DNA from: Asterias amurensis
Lineage: Eukaryota > Echinodermata > Asteroidea > Forcipulatida > Asteriidae
Direction of reading: 5' to 3'
DNA: 64,000 bases
Assembly: GCF_032118995.1 (NCBI RefSeq)
Contig: NC_092648.1
Location: 3,611,001-3,675,000, forward strand
The position numbers were made by a program, and so were the translations under genes. Below the pieces are notes generated by a model. That model was given only the letters and a program-made list of their open reading frames with translations. It was not told the DNA's origin and ran no database searches. How positions within the stretch are numbered: position 1 is the stretch's first letter; each line of letters starts with the position of its first letter. Below are positions 19,041 to 32,400 of the stretch, piece by piece.

Positions 19041-20990
19041 GCAGCCTTAGCGAAGCAGATTGCCTGCATCCAAACCTGCAGCTCCTCCTTTGACTCAGCC
19101 TGGAGGTAATGTGTCCGCCTGGTGTCACTGGGTTTCAGTCGAAACACAAACTTCTTACGATCGATCTCAGCCTCCGCTATCTCCGTTCCGATAAGTGGAA
19201 TGGATTTATCAAGGCTCTGTTGGAAGATTACAATGCGATTAAGAATATTGGTATTTACCGTAAAGTGAAAAAATAGCAGTCAATAACACTCAATAAGCTC
19301 AGTCACCTTTTACCCACCCAGCAACAGAGTCCAGAGAAAAAATTTAAAATTTTCTTTTATAGTGATAGTATTATACTTCATTACATATTGACATGACACA
19401 GGAATTGTATTCTGAAATCATTGATTTTACCCAAAGCCGAAGAGATCTAGAGGCGTTATATCCTGACTTGTGGACATTGCCAAGTATCACGTAGAGGTAG
19501 AAGTGTAGTAGGCCTAGTAGTAGTTGTGGTTCTTAAGCATTAAGGGACCTCCCCAATTATGTCATACGTACCTTGAATATATAAATAACATTACAGAGTC
19601 TACCAAGATGGATGTGTGGCAAAAACAAACAACACATTTCTGTCATTGGGGGTATCCCCATCAGACTGCTGCCTCAATAATTACCAACTGTCTGTATTTT
19701 TAGTTACAAGGCATTAGATTTTTAGAATTAGAAAACTAATAAATATGAGATAAACTGTGTCACTCATCTAGTTGCGATAACGTAACTCTCCTGCCGACGG
19801 TGTATCCGAAGGGTTCTGAGTCACTTCAATCGAAAAACGGCGAAATATTTTAGTCAACAGATTTGCTCATTTTTTAACCACTTTAAAAAATAATGACACA
19901 AATTCTATGAACACGAACGTAATCCTCAATGTCTAATGAATAAGATTCAAAAACACAATTGAGAAAATATTTTGAAAAAAAAGGACAAAAACTTACCAGA
20001 TTCCGGGAGCGAAACAGTCACAAATTTCCCAGGTTCTATTCTTGAACCTGTCGCTGGTTACCATGCGCAGCCCCAAGCGCTGAACGCAACCGCAGGTACC
20101 AGCCGACCGAGCCGCAGCCGAGTTTGACTAAACCATTCTGTAAAAGGGGTGTTACAAGGGGTGCTGCAGTGCGGCAGTGCTTTAAGTGAGTGAACAGCAG
20201 GCATAGTAAACGGACAGCACACACGCACTGCCTTATAACACCCCTTTTACAGAATGGTTTAGTCTAACAGCAATGAACATCGGGAAGTCACAAAATGGCG
20301 AAGCGACAGCTTCAAAATAGAACCTGGGACTGTTTCGCTCCGGGATCTGGTAAGTTTTTGTACTTTAGTTCAAAATACTTTCTCAATAGTGTGTTGAATG
20401 TTATTCATTAGATATTGAGGATTAAGGTCGTGTTCTTAGAATTTAAGTCATGATTTTCGAAAGGGGAAAAAAATGAGCAAATCTGTTGACTAGCTGTTGA
20501 AATTGTACGTGTATGACCATTTCGCCGTTTTTCGATTGAAGCGACTCGTAACCCTCCGGCTCCGCCGTCGGCAGGAGGGTTACGTTATCGCAACTATCAC
20601 TCATCATGCACTGACTTATGTCTATTGTGTTGACAAGTGACAGTGACAGTGACAATTAGGATAATTAATAAGTAGTAGTCAGTTATTAATCATACTTGTT
20701 CATTTTGCATACAATACAAAATAGCATGTCAAAATAACAATAACAATACACACCTCGGCATCATTGCCGTACTGAAGCGTGTTGCCATGATTGCTCTTCA
20801 GAAGGAACCATCGCCTCTCCCATTTATGTGAGAGTTTCGTCCTCTTCCTCAACCACCCGCATTTCATATTCTCAGTCATACCTTCAGCTTCACTACCAGC
20901 CGTTTTTGAGCCTTCTTCTTGTGCAGAACAAGTGTGATCTTGGTTTAGGTCGGGGCCGTTTGCGACCCTTTCATTTTCGTTAGTCGCCAT
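18998..20990 (-). CDS. Small protein with a single PH domain
   Basis: Two coding exons: 20754-20990 (ATG 20988-20990; donor GAG|GTGTGT) and 18998-19216 (acceptor CCAACAG; stop TGA 18998-19000), giving 151 residues. Residues 1-41 are polar and acidic. Residues 42-135 form a pleckstrin-homology domain: MKCGWLRKRTKLSHKWERRW at 42-61 is the first strands with the typical basic phosphoinositide-binding loop, KKFVFRLKP is a middle strand, and the C-terminal helix SKEELQVWMQAI carries the invariant Trp128. PH domains usually bind phosphoinositides or proteins at membranes. Nothing else is present, so it resembles a minimal adaptor. The last dozen residues (SHQGDTSQACSIQ) are encoded by a minisatellite unit. 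I cannot assign an orthologue. Confidence 0.82.
19768..20596. mobile_element. Foldback element with 8-bp target duplication
   Basis: Long imperfect inverted arms (about 19768-20154 and 20235-20596) begin CTAGTTGCGATAACG and end CGTTATCGCAACTA. TCACTCAT occurs immediately outside both ends (19760-19767 and 20597-20604), an 8-bp target duplication as in hAT-type insertions. There is no transposase. It lies in the intron of the PH-domain gene. The arms share GGCGAAA...GCGAAACAGTC blocks and TAAACCATTCTGTAAAAGGG. Confidence 0.88.
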
Positions 20991-21200
20991 GTTTACGTTT
21001 TCTTGTTTTACTCGCAGCGCCCTCAAGTGTCCATTACACTCACAAAAAGAAAAAAGTCTAGGGGCGTGGCCATGGGACGCCCCCTCTCTTCCCCCTCTGC
21101 CATAACAAGAGCGCCGAAGGCTTGTAAACACAACAAAAACAAGAAAACAACAGTTTATTGGCCAGAAATACCCATTGGAATGGAACACTCGTTTCTCCCC
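20991..21200 (-). promoter_or_regulatory. Probable promoter of the PH-domain gene
   Basis: The start codon context CGCCATGTTTACG (plus-strand view) lies next to GCAGCGCCCTCAAGTG at 21014-21029, a CTCF-like motif also seen near other promoters here. No TATA box is obvious. Inference from position only. Confidence 0.35.
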
Positions 21201-21524
21201 ATTATAACCCAATTAGTGTTGGCATCTGAAGTGCGGGTTCTGAAGTGACAATCTTCTCCAAAAGATACAAATAGTAGTTATTTATTTGTAAGGTGCCCCT
21301 TCTTAAATTGACATTAATATTAGTTGATATAAATTGAGATACGCGCAGCCCATGGTTGGGTTGAAATATACATCCAATAGGGCCTATGTTTGGCCCATCT
21401 GAGCCATAGTATGACGTTCTTTTAAATGCAACATTGTGGAGCATCCTTTTGCTTTCCAGTGTCCCTGCACTTTCCAGTTTTCCATGGATCAACATTTCCT
21501 TGCTCAGCCTTCTTGCGGCCCGGT

Positions 21525-22152
21525 TTTGCATGCAATTATGTCCTCTATGCAATACTATCCGGAGGACATTATTGCATATGCAATCGTGTCCGCCCGGACG
21601 CTGCTGCATAATGCAACATTGTGTCCGCCCGGACACATTTGCACATGCAGTTGTGTCCGCCCCGTGCAAAACCGTCCTTGCAGTAAATCAAAAGCCCTTG
21701 GTCGACGGAACACGTTCGCCATTTTTACAAGCTAAGTGTATGTCATGGATGATATGGGAAATGTTCTGCCGTTGGGTATTTGCTGCAATCATAAATGAAT
21801 ACGTGAATAATAATTCATGCTGCATAATAATGTAGGTTCAGTGCATGCACGCTTGCTTACGCGCGCAGATGTCCGCCGGACGCTTTTTGCATAGCCCCGG
21901 ACACGATTGCATATAAAAGGGAGTTTTCGTTTTCGACGAAGGGTGGTTCTGCGACGGTTTTTCAGCCAACCGTTGTCGTTTTCAGCACAAAGAACCAAGT
22001 ACTGTCGTAGAAATTGAGGGACGATCGTCCTCAAAGCCGACGCATGCGCAGATGACGCCAAATGTCATCATTACCGTCGCAAAACCATCCGTCGTCGTAA
22101 ACGAAAACTCCCTAATATTGCACGGCGGACACAATTGCATCTGACACCGGTC
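21525..22152. mobile_element. Composite GTCCGCC palindrome-rich element with a nested MITE
   Basis: 21525-21680 holds repeated units of GTGTCCGCCCGGAC and TATGCAAT palindromes. The right end, near 22127-22149, is GACACAATTGCATCTGACAC, the inverse of the start at 8405. Nested at about 21919-22112 is a separate inverted-repeat element with ends GGGAGTTTTCGTTT and AAACGAAAACTCCC, flanked by TA-rich sequence. Confidence 0.65.
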
Positions 22153-23449
22153 TTTAGAACTCACCCATGGGGGAGACATTTTCTTACCCTGCTTTGTTTT
22201 GCCCTGGGTTTTATTAAGGTAGCCTGCCGAAATGAACACAAATTTTATTATTGGCATGTGTTTTTGTTTAACAAGTGAAGGCAATGGCACATGTAGCCTA
22301 TACATTTTGTAGAATATTTACCGAATAATAATAAAGCATATAATCAGTTGGTCAATTCGTCTTTATTGAACCATAGATAAAATTGAACTCTATACATTAT
22401 GCAATTGTTCACAGCTAGCACACTCGTACTCACAATGGTTTTGCCGTCCAAAAGTCAATCCCGAAAACCATAGAGCAACCAAGCAATACGTCAGAAGCTG
22501 CAATCAACGGTCTAAAATAATCAGATATTGCGTCACACTGTAGGTTCTGAGTATACTCAAATTGCCGTTAATCAAATATACACAAGTGGCCCTCAACTCC
22601 AGTCTTGTTTAATGTTTTAGCATTTGCCCCGAATGGCAGTAAAATCAATACAACAAATCATTGCTTTGTGGACTTAGGACTAAAACGGTGGAGAGTCAGT
22701 TGGCAGTGTTCATTTAAATGTTGACAACTCGTGTTTTTTTGTCTTTACTGGCAGCACAATTTGTATGGATGTTTAGCTCGACTTTGATAACACACTATGT
22801 AATGAAGTTATTGCTTGGTTTGCGGTAACACCATTGTTGGGCAAATTACATGTTTTCTTTTGAGAACATTGTCTTGCTAATTGTTCTACCGGGAGTTGAT
22901 TTTTCGGGAATCGGGAGGTTTACGACCGCAAGCCAATACAGATCTCATCAGTGGAATTGGCATAACTTAAGTTAATGTGTAGGCCTATGGACTTGTCGCA
23001 GTCAATCAACTCAGATTTCAGTTCAGTACTTTTCTATTAATTTTATATTTCGCTGCTGGTACATCGTACAAAAAAAAACTGTGGATGATTGTTGTATGGA
23101 CGATTTCACCAACATAGCAACCACTAACAATTGAGAACCACTATTGGGGGACGGTATAGCAACGCAGCCTCTGTGATTGGTGCCCGTAGTGGCCTCTAGA
23201 CGAACGGATGAACGCACCTGAAAAGCGCTCCTGCAGTCCGGGGGAGTTGCCAGATTGTGTTGGGGTACACTCACGGGAAGGTTGAGTGTTGAGCTTAGCC
23301 TGAAAGCGCAGTTCCCTTTTGTCTCCCTTTCTCGGATATTTCACAGGTACACTAGGCTGATAAAAACATCTGCACACATGAAGCAAGGCCACATTGTACT
23401 GATGGTTGACTATTACATCCTTAGTAGTGTGGTGGTTTATTGAGTCGTC
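22153..23449 (+). promoter_or_regulatory. Upstream region and probable 5' UTR of the Spec3/Stum gene
   Basis: No repeats or open frames of note. The region is mostly unique sequence. 23255-23449 is probably 5' UTR, because it directly precedes the ATG in the context GTCGTCATGGCAG. No TATA box was confidently placed. Confidence 0.35.
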
Positions 23450-26400
23450 ATGGCAGACAAAGGAGGATCGTCGATGGGAAATGGGACGATGGAAAGTAAG
23501 ACTGTTGCAAGCGAGGGGTCTTCTTCTAAACCACCTGCTCAACAGGTGGAAGAGGAGAGTCAAGTCGTGGTGGCTTTAGCGGTGCCCCAGACGACAGCCA
23601 TCAACAAAACCCCAGCTTTGTGTACAGCCACGGCAAAATGGAAGTCCAAAATCGGCAACAAGGATGGTGACAGGTTACCCACCTCAGGTTTAGAAATGGA
23701 TCCTCTGAAGACATCTGTTGTAATGGAGGAAGATTCACTGTTAACGGAGATGGGTTCTCCTGGAAAGCAACTCAACGGTTCGGTCAACAAGATGGTCCGG
23801 CCGTCCATCTCCATCACCGAAGCGCCTCAGGTCGGCCGGCCGTCGAGCCGCGTCTCCGGCCACGCATCGGCTTCGTCTCTCTCCATGCTGGCAACCGAGT
23901 CCGGGAAACTTTTGCAGGCGATACCTTTAGCGACGGGCGGGCCCTCCGGACAGGCCCAGGACAATACCATAGCTGAGTTGAGAATTAACAATCATTCCTT
24001 ATTAGCTGCCATTCCCTACATGCCTGTTGGACTGGCTTATCTCTGTCTGTTGTTTAACATCTTCATTCCAGGGTCAGGTACGTATCTCTGTTACTCTTCA
24101 ATATTTCAATTAAAACACCAAAAGACCTACACACATTCAAAATTAAAACAGACAAGAAAGATCGCAGTCCATGAAAAAAAAACACACACATTAAAGAATC
24201 TATTGCAAAACACACACCACCATAACAAACAAACAAATAACAAAACAGACAAACAAATACCTCAACAAACAAACAATTGTGGAAATGAAGACAAACAGAA
24301 AACGACCGTTTGCCCCCTTCTCGAAAATGTACTGCTTAAAACACTGCCAATAATCGGACGCCAAATAAAATAGATACTGTCCTACAAGTCAAAGTGCACA
24401 CCAAAAGCCTGGAACAGTCCAAAGGGGCCTCATTTCCCAAACCTGTAAAATTTTAGTGGGAGTTTTTCCACAAAAACTATTATTATGCTTTATGCCAAAG
24501 GTATAACTTGCTTTTTTGAACCGGTCAATTGCTTTAATCCTTTATAAATGTTGAAGTGTCGATACAACTAACACATGTAAAACAAATTATTTCAAAAGGT
24601 TGTCGCGATTTTGAGAAATCGCCGAAAATCCGGAGTGAATTATGTCCACGCAGTAAGAATAAACACTAACTAGGAATACACTCTGAGAAGCGTTACTGCA
24701 GTAACACTATCCAGATTCAAATTAATTTTGTGGGCATAACAACTGATATATATTTTTTCATAACCACACTACTTTGAAGGCAGTGGACACTCTTGGTATA
24801 ATTGTCAAAGACTAGCCTTCACAGTTAGTGTATCTCAACATTTGCATAAAAACACAAACATGTGAAAATTTGAGCTCAATCGGTCATCGAACTTGCGAGA
24901 TAATAATGAAAGAAAAAACACCTTTGTCACACGAAGTTGCGTGCGTTTAGATGGTTGATTTCGAGACCTCAAATTCTAAATCTGAGGTCTCGAAATCAAA
25001 TTCGTGGAAAATTACTTCTTTCTCGAAAACTATGGCACTTCAGAGGTAGCCGTTTTGCACAATGTTTTAAACAATCAACCTCTCCCCATTACTCGTCACC
25101 AAGAAAGGTTTTATGCTAATAATTATTTTGAGTAATTACCAATAGTGTCCACTGCCTTTAAAGTCATATGTTTCCTAACTTGCTTTAAACGATCGAAAGC
25201 AGATGTAGGTTTCTAAACCAATAATTATTATTGCCATTAATTTTAAGCGTGGGTGATCACCAAACGTATTCCCTTTAAACTACCAACAGACACATTGTAT
25301 TTGGTTCATTTACTTTTATCGAAAGCATTTGGTACTTGCCACCATTTGCTGTGGTTGGAAGACCACTTAATGTGAACCACTCTTCAGAATGACGGTCGAT
25401 ATATTAATGTACGTCAAATGTCACATTAATCATTAAGTTTCAGATAAATTTAGAAACATTTGGGGTACACGTTTTTGTCAGATAAAGTATCCCTTTGAAC
25501 ATGTCAAAAAGATTGTGTTTTAGACACAGCTAGTTTATTTATTCCCCGAATGATTGTGGGGTTTTAAACAAAGACAAACTTACTAGAGTGGGACTCGAAC
25601 CAACGTCATCTGGGTTAACGCGTGCCGGCGCTCTACCAAAATGAGCTTTCTAGCCCTAAGTTAATGGTTTCGGGAACACATTATTTTGCTTCCTCTAAAT
25701 CCGAAGGGAACGAAAGTATATTTCGAGGAAGAAAATATCAGGAAACGAAATAAAATTTCAGGTGAACGAAATGATATTCGAGGAACGGATGTTATTTCAA
25801 TGTAACAAAATACTTCGTATAATAAAGAACAAATATAATTTTCTCGAGAGAACGAAATGATTTCAGAGAACAAAGTCAGAGTTCTGGGCCCAATTTCATA
25901 GAGCTGCTTAAGCACAAAATTTTGCTTAAGCAAAAAATTCATTGCTTAGTAAAATCAGATTACCGGCCAAGACTCAACTCAATTGTTATGCTAAGCAAAC
26001 AACAGCTAAATACTAGTCATAAGCAATGTATATGGCATGAAATTTTGGCCAGTAACATGTGTAAAATAAGCGAGCTATTTTCGTGCTTAAGCACATTTTT
26101 TGCTTAAGCAGCTCTATGAAATTGGCCCCTGGGGGAAACAAATAATACTATTTCGATGAAACAAAAAGATTTCGCGTTACCGCGTAACGCTTCTCAGATT
26201 TTGCATTAATTTTAGGGATAATTCTTCCTGCGTGGACATAATTCACTACGGATTTACGGCGATTATATCAAACACGCGACCACTTTTTGGAATGAAAATT
26301 TCAGCTGATTTGTCATTATTTTTATTGGAATTAAAACAATCGAACGGGTTCAAAAACCAAAGATATACTTTGCCTTTGACATGTTCTTTTGTTCTCTAGA

Positions 26401-29400
26401 ATGTCCCTTCAAGGGCTCAATACCATGCCATTAATACTCGTCGTATTTTAAGATAAACCGTCCTGCCATTATCTCAAAACGTCGTCGTAAAGCCACTTAA
26501 AACCTCATCAAAATTTCATCAACGTCTCTGCCTGACTGCATACCAATTTCTTATTGCCAAAATTCATTGTTCATTTCTGTTTATGGTGAGGGTGGGCGGG
26601 GGGGGGGGGCTGGCTAGTCGATTGCAAAGCGCGTACGTCAAAGATGATTGAGCGATATTTACAGCTATTCTGCGATCAATGCATGGTTGGAATGAGCTTT
26701 TGTTTGGAGGCAAATCGTTATTAAAACAAACACAAGAAGGAAACTTAATGAGCTAGTTGCTGTTCTGTGATAATGATTAACGATTGTCTCACACTAATTA
26801 GCCGTGTGCGCTCATGTTTTCTTTTGTGTGGTTGGCATTTTCAATCATCGATTCAATGAGGTAAAACGCAAGGAAATTCGTCAAGTTGTCCGCTTCGTTT
26901 GGGTGCAAAAAATAGTGTGTCAAATTAAGAATGTTGAGAACCTGGGCAAACTGAAGAAACATTTGACACTGTGAATTGAATGCTATAACTGGCTGTGTAT
27001 CACACATAGAAGTGTATTCACAATATGAGCCTGTGTCTTAAAATCCCTTGATCACCAGAACTTTCTTTGCAAATCCGATATATCGCGTGCGTTAGCCGTG
27101 GAAGTGCCAAATTTGGTCGATAGATCTGGGCCCAATTTCTAAGAGCAGCTTACACAAAAAGTATAGCACAGAAAAACAAAATATGCTTACCAGAACAGAT
27201 TTACCATGCTAAAAAATACTATGGCACATTCATGTTAAACATAATGAACACTTATGACGTCACATTTCGAGGGATAAAGACAAGGGACAATCCCGGCCAA
27301 AATACCTCAAGTTGGAAGTCAGCAACCCCAGGTCACAATTCGGCAAAATATTTATGCGCTCTAAAATCTTTCTAGAATAGAATACTTTTGAGGGCCTATA
27401 CAAGGTAAAATTGTCGCAAACGCTCTGTTTTCTCATAGTGCACCATCTTCATTGACCTCAGAAACCCAGAAACTTCTCAGAACAAAAACTTCTCACTATT
27501 TTTGTTTGCAATACTCAAACATCGTTTAACAAACGGTTAGCCTAAACTCGGTTCATTCACGAGGACGCTCTGTTTTCTCGGAGGTGCACCCTTCGCTTGG
27601 CCCCAACCTTGCATCACACTCACTCTGCATGCATGACGTACTTCCTAAACAAGAATACAGCAAGCTGATTACCCCATTCCAGTGGTCCTGGATAGACCTG
27701 GCCGCTGGCAGGGCCGAGCGAAGGTGCACACTAGGTCTTTATTGACATCAAAGGGCGCTGTTGGGTCTTGTGACGCCATATGTAAGGGGTCCATTATATC
27801 CCTATCCAGAAACCTCTCAGAACGAAAAACGTCACACACAAATTTGTTTCAATTATCACACACGTCGGTTATCAAAGGTTAGCCTAAACTCGGTCCATAA
27901 AGTTGTTCTTGACTGAATTTCATGGGCGCGGCCATGTTTGAAAGCAGCTTCCGGTACGATGGCAACCCTAACGTGGAAGAACAATTAGGAATTGACCCTA
28001 TATCATTAGCGATATGCCTCTGCCATTATGAAAAGGTCCACGCAAGCGAGAACCATTGTATTTTCATAAAAACGACCAGCAATTAAGAGTCGAGGTCAAC
28101 TTAACATCGCACAGTGTAAACATTAAAAAATCTATCCAGTTATTTCTTGTGGATGGGTGGGCCTGATACCTCACGGAGACAACGAAGGTGATTGCCTCTA
28201 TGCCCCCTGGTCATTGCCTTGGTGCCCTTGAAATTTACAATTGTCTCATTTGGTGCCCTTCTACCTAAGCGATATTTCCCCGAACTTGAAACCACTATAG
28301 TGTACCACAAGGCCACCGTTATAAGCGATTAATTTAGCAACTTATATAATTAGAGCAACATGAGTTATTCATATAAACAAAATGACCCGAACATAGGTCT
28401 GTTATAAGCGCTGTTTCATGAACAAGCCACCGTAGAACACGTCGAGTCACCGTTATAAGCGACCATTTAAAACAACATAAACCCACTACAACACTCAGAC
28501 ACCGTTGTAAACGATGTGCTTAAGCAACTTAAAAAACCCACAACATGAGTTCTGCTTTTTAAAACACAAACCTTCATCCCCGAGGCCAATTATTCTATTG
28601 TCAACCCTATAAACAGATCTGAGGTATTTCATTATGGGCCTTTATCATCTATAAATACTGAAATAAAAAGTAAAACTGGTCGTTATGACTCCTACCCAAA
28701 ACAAAAACAAAACAAAAATGGAGAATAGAAAAAAATTAGTAACAAAAAGATACACGGCATTATGGTTGCTATGGCAGCCTACCGTGAACCACCACTCAAG
28801 CGTTCCGAGTGGGCAATCATCCGATGCCATACGTTGATCAATGTAGAAATTATATAGATTTGACTCTTTACACGTGTGGCATTGGAAATAACTTGTGGGT
28901 CCAGAGTTAAATGTAGCAGAGTGTTTATCCATCGATGCAAACAATGAGAGTAAATTTACTAGAAGCAAATGAATATAGGGTGCGTTCGTTTAGCTCCCCT
29001 AGGTCTACCCCGGTGTGTGGCGTTTTTTTCCCAGGACGAACGTGGGTAATTATCTGCACACATTCGTCCTGGGAAAAAAAAACCTCCACACACCAGGGTC
29101 GACCCAGGGAAGCTAAACGAACGCACCCATAGTTTCGATAGACCGTATACACATGACGTCATTTTGGGAAGGGCGCCCTCTCCTAGAGGTCAACGAAAGT
29201 AGCCTGAACATCTAGCTGCGTCAGCGTCATACGAACGCGCACAAACCACCCGCTGCTAACATGCCACTTGACGTAATTACTGCACAGAACTCAATGCTTC
29301 CGCAAGCGCCGATTCAATGCTTACGGTAAGCAGAAGAGCCAAATTCGCCCACGTACATAATCACCTTTGACCTCGCACCATTAATTCACAAGGCCTTCAT

Positions 29401-32400
29401 GTTTCTCAGATTCGCAGTTAAACCCGACGTATACATGTTTATACGTATATTTAAATATAAATTAGCCAACACCTGTCGTTTCCTTGCTTAACCTGTGCGC
29501 TGCCCGAACACATCTTTGTGTTTCCATTGCTTCTTCATCGGAAACCTCAAAGATGGCGGCTGGATGACGTCCTAAGGTACTGATCTCTATTATGTCGAGA
29601 CATATGGAGATAAATGATATATAAGGTTATTCTAATAATAGTAATGGCCGAAAACGTGAGACCAATTTATACAAAAGGAATCGGTTTTTTTCTCATTTAA
29701 AATGCACAGTTGTCTTTAATCACAGTAGACTAGTCACTCGCTATACTCGTGTTTATAAATGCTCGCACGAATTGATCGCAAAATGAGTCAAGTTGTCATA
29801 TTATCACGTACTTTATGTGCAACGTAATCAAATGGACGTGTCCCAAAGCCTAAATGTATAGACTCTGGTACACGAGTAGACTGGTATACAGTATGGAGTC
29901 AAAAACAACGTTATACAAAATGGTGGATGGCCAAGTTCACGAATTGAAAGAAAAAACACACAATTTCGAGGCATAGTGTGGAACTTTATATTCTTTTAAA
30001 ACATCTTTCCAAAGATATAAATTTCAATTCATTTCGTGACAAACACTTTTTCTCCGTCATAAAAAATATTACACAACCGAAGTAGTGTGCCCTATTATAC
30101 CAGTTGAAGCAATCAGGCTTGTGCGCTTTGTTTTTGAAAAGGCAAAGGCCGGCACCAAGGCATTTTCTTACTGCGATAAAAGGGCACCCTATAAGGAAAA
30201 TGTAAACTTCAACTGTAGCATATCAAGGGCACCAAGGCAATAACCAAAAGGCACAGAGGCAATCGCCCCATTGCCCTCCGTGAAGTATCAGGCCTGAGCT
30301 GTATCCAATCCGTCATCCACTCCCATGATACCCCCCGATTATTGTTTTGTGGCTACCGTTCACTTCTGTTTATCATTTATATCTCTACGTCATCCTTCAA
30401 CAATACACATCCTGCCTCACCACCTGCTCTCTGAAGTGTCATCACTATCGAAATTAATGCACTTAATTATAATATATCGCATAATCAGTCTGTATGTGTT
30501 TTCGTGCTCATAGTCTTTTAGTCAATATATTTGACCTTAGTGAAGCACAGGTGATGGTATCATGCCCTTGATGATAACACCATGGAATTTGGTACACGGT
30601 CATGAGATGTCATGAGAAAGATGTCATGGCTATTCATCGCAGTTTTTGATGTTCAATAACAAGCTTGCAGCCATGTCTGATCCGTTTGAAAATAACTTGT
30701 TAATCTACCTAGTATATTTTTTTCATAGAAAAAATATGTCATGTTTTTATACTTTTTATCCGATCCACATTGTACACAACGGTCATATGCCATGATATCC
30801 TTAGTTGGACCATGCCACACGTCCTAGAGGGGATGTCAATAAAAATGTCATCGATTGGATGTGGAGGGGCAGGAAACAAACTTCCATAGGGCCATCTCAC
30901 ACGGGGCAAATTCAAGCAAGAGTGACCTAGAGGTAACAAGACAAACTCAGAGTAAAAATTATATCGAGTCAGCCTGGCCCTAGACTTGATTCAAGTGCCG
31001 TTCTGGTAGAGAGGTCCCTAAGCATATCCGCCGTCTGCGGCGCGGCACAGGTAGGGGGAGTTTGTGTGACTGAAAATAAATGGGATCGGTACTTGAGTCA
31101 AGTCTAGTGACGTCAGGCCCCACTGAGTCACAGAATCCGGGTCACTTTGGCCCGGAAGTTTGTAGAGTTCATTCATTAGTTATTGTTTTATTCTTTCAAC
31201 AGGTACCCTGATCGCTGGTTTCAGCATCTTCTGCTGTAAAGGCGTTCCCCAAGGCACAACAAAGAAAGACGAACTCATGAACTCAGTCTGTACCAACGCA
31301 TGCGTAGCAGTAGCCCAACTCTTCACCATTACATTCCTGCTCGTTGGTTGGATATGGAGTGTCACGTGGGGTGTCTTCATGGTTGAATTAGCATGTAAGA
31401 TACATTTTTTCTTATTTTTTCTTATTTAGCAACGAGAAGAACTTTTATCCACATTTTATGTTTTACTCGTGGCTCGGATTGGATGCTAAAATTGTTATGT
31501 TCACTACGGGTAGCCATGTAAGGAATTGACAAATACATGTAAATAATTGGGTCGGTTGCTGGGACTTTGGCTATTAAACTTTTCCAATTTGTATAACGTG
31601 CCGATATTGGGCAGAGGGTACCCCCACAATGTCCCCATACGTTGTTACTCTACAATCCTCTTGTAAAGAAGTATAATTTATCAAGCACCAAATGGCCATA
31701 ATTGGCTAGAATTACAATTTGGGAAATGGCAAATAAATAATAAGGTCGGGCTGGGCTTGGGTTGTTGTACTTTGCCAATTTGTATAAAATGCCGATATTG
31801 GGCAGAGGTTATTCCCCCCTCCCTTACTTTACACGCCATTTTCCTCTGAAAGAAGTACCATTTATCAAGCACCAAATGCCGAATTGCCAATAATTATAAG
31901 TTGGGAATTGGCAAATAAATAATTAGGTCGGGCTGGGCTTGGGTTGTTATACTTTGCCAATTTGTATAAAATGCCGATATTGGGCAGAGGTTATCCCCGA
32001 TGTTCCTTACTTTACACGCCATATTCCTCTGAAAGAAGTACCATTTATCAAGCACTAAATGCCGAATTGGCCAATAATTACAACTTGGGAATTGGCAAAT
32101 AAATATTTAAGTCGGGCTGGGCTTGGGTTGTTATACTTTGCCAATTTGTATAACATGCCGATATTGGGCAGAGGTTATCCCGATGTTCCTTACTTTACAC
32201 GCCATTTTCCTCTGAAAGAAGTACCATTTATCAAGCACTAAATGGCCATAATTGGCTAGAGTTACAAGTTGGGAATTGACAAATGAATAGTTAGGTCGGG
32301 CTGGGCTTGGGCTATTATACATTTCTAATTTGTATAACATGCTCTTACACAGTATTGTCCTCATATAAAGAAGTACCATCAAGCACCAAATGTCAATTGG

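Noticed and set aside
20991..21212. Upstream extension of the PH-domain frame on the minus strand
   Set aside because: The frame is open beyond the ATG, but that part is repetitive in composition and lies in the promoter. MATNENE at 20990 is the better start.
24937..25119. Similar open frames (containing RPQ.LN.RS.N.IRGKL) at 24937, 33983, 42135 and 62566
   Set aside because: They recur because the same MITE recurs. The frame crosses the element's inverted structure and has no start context, splicing or family match.
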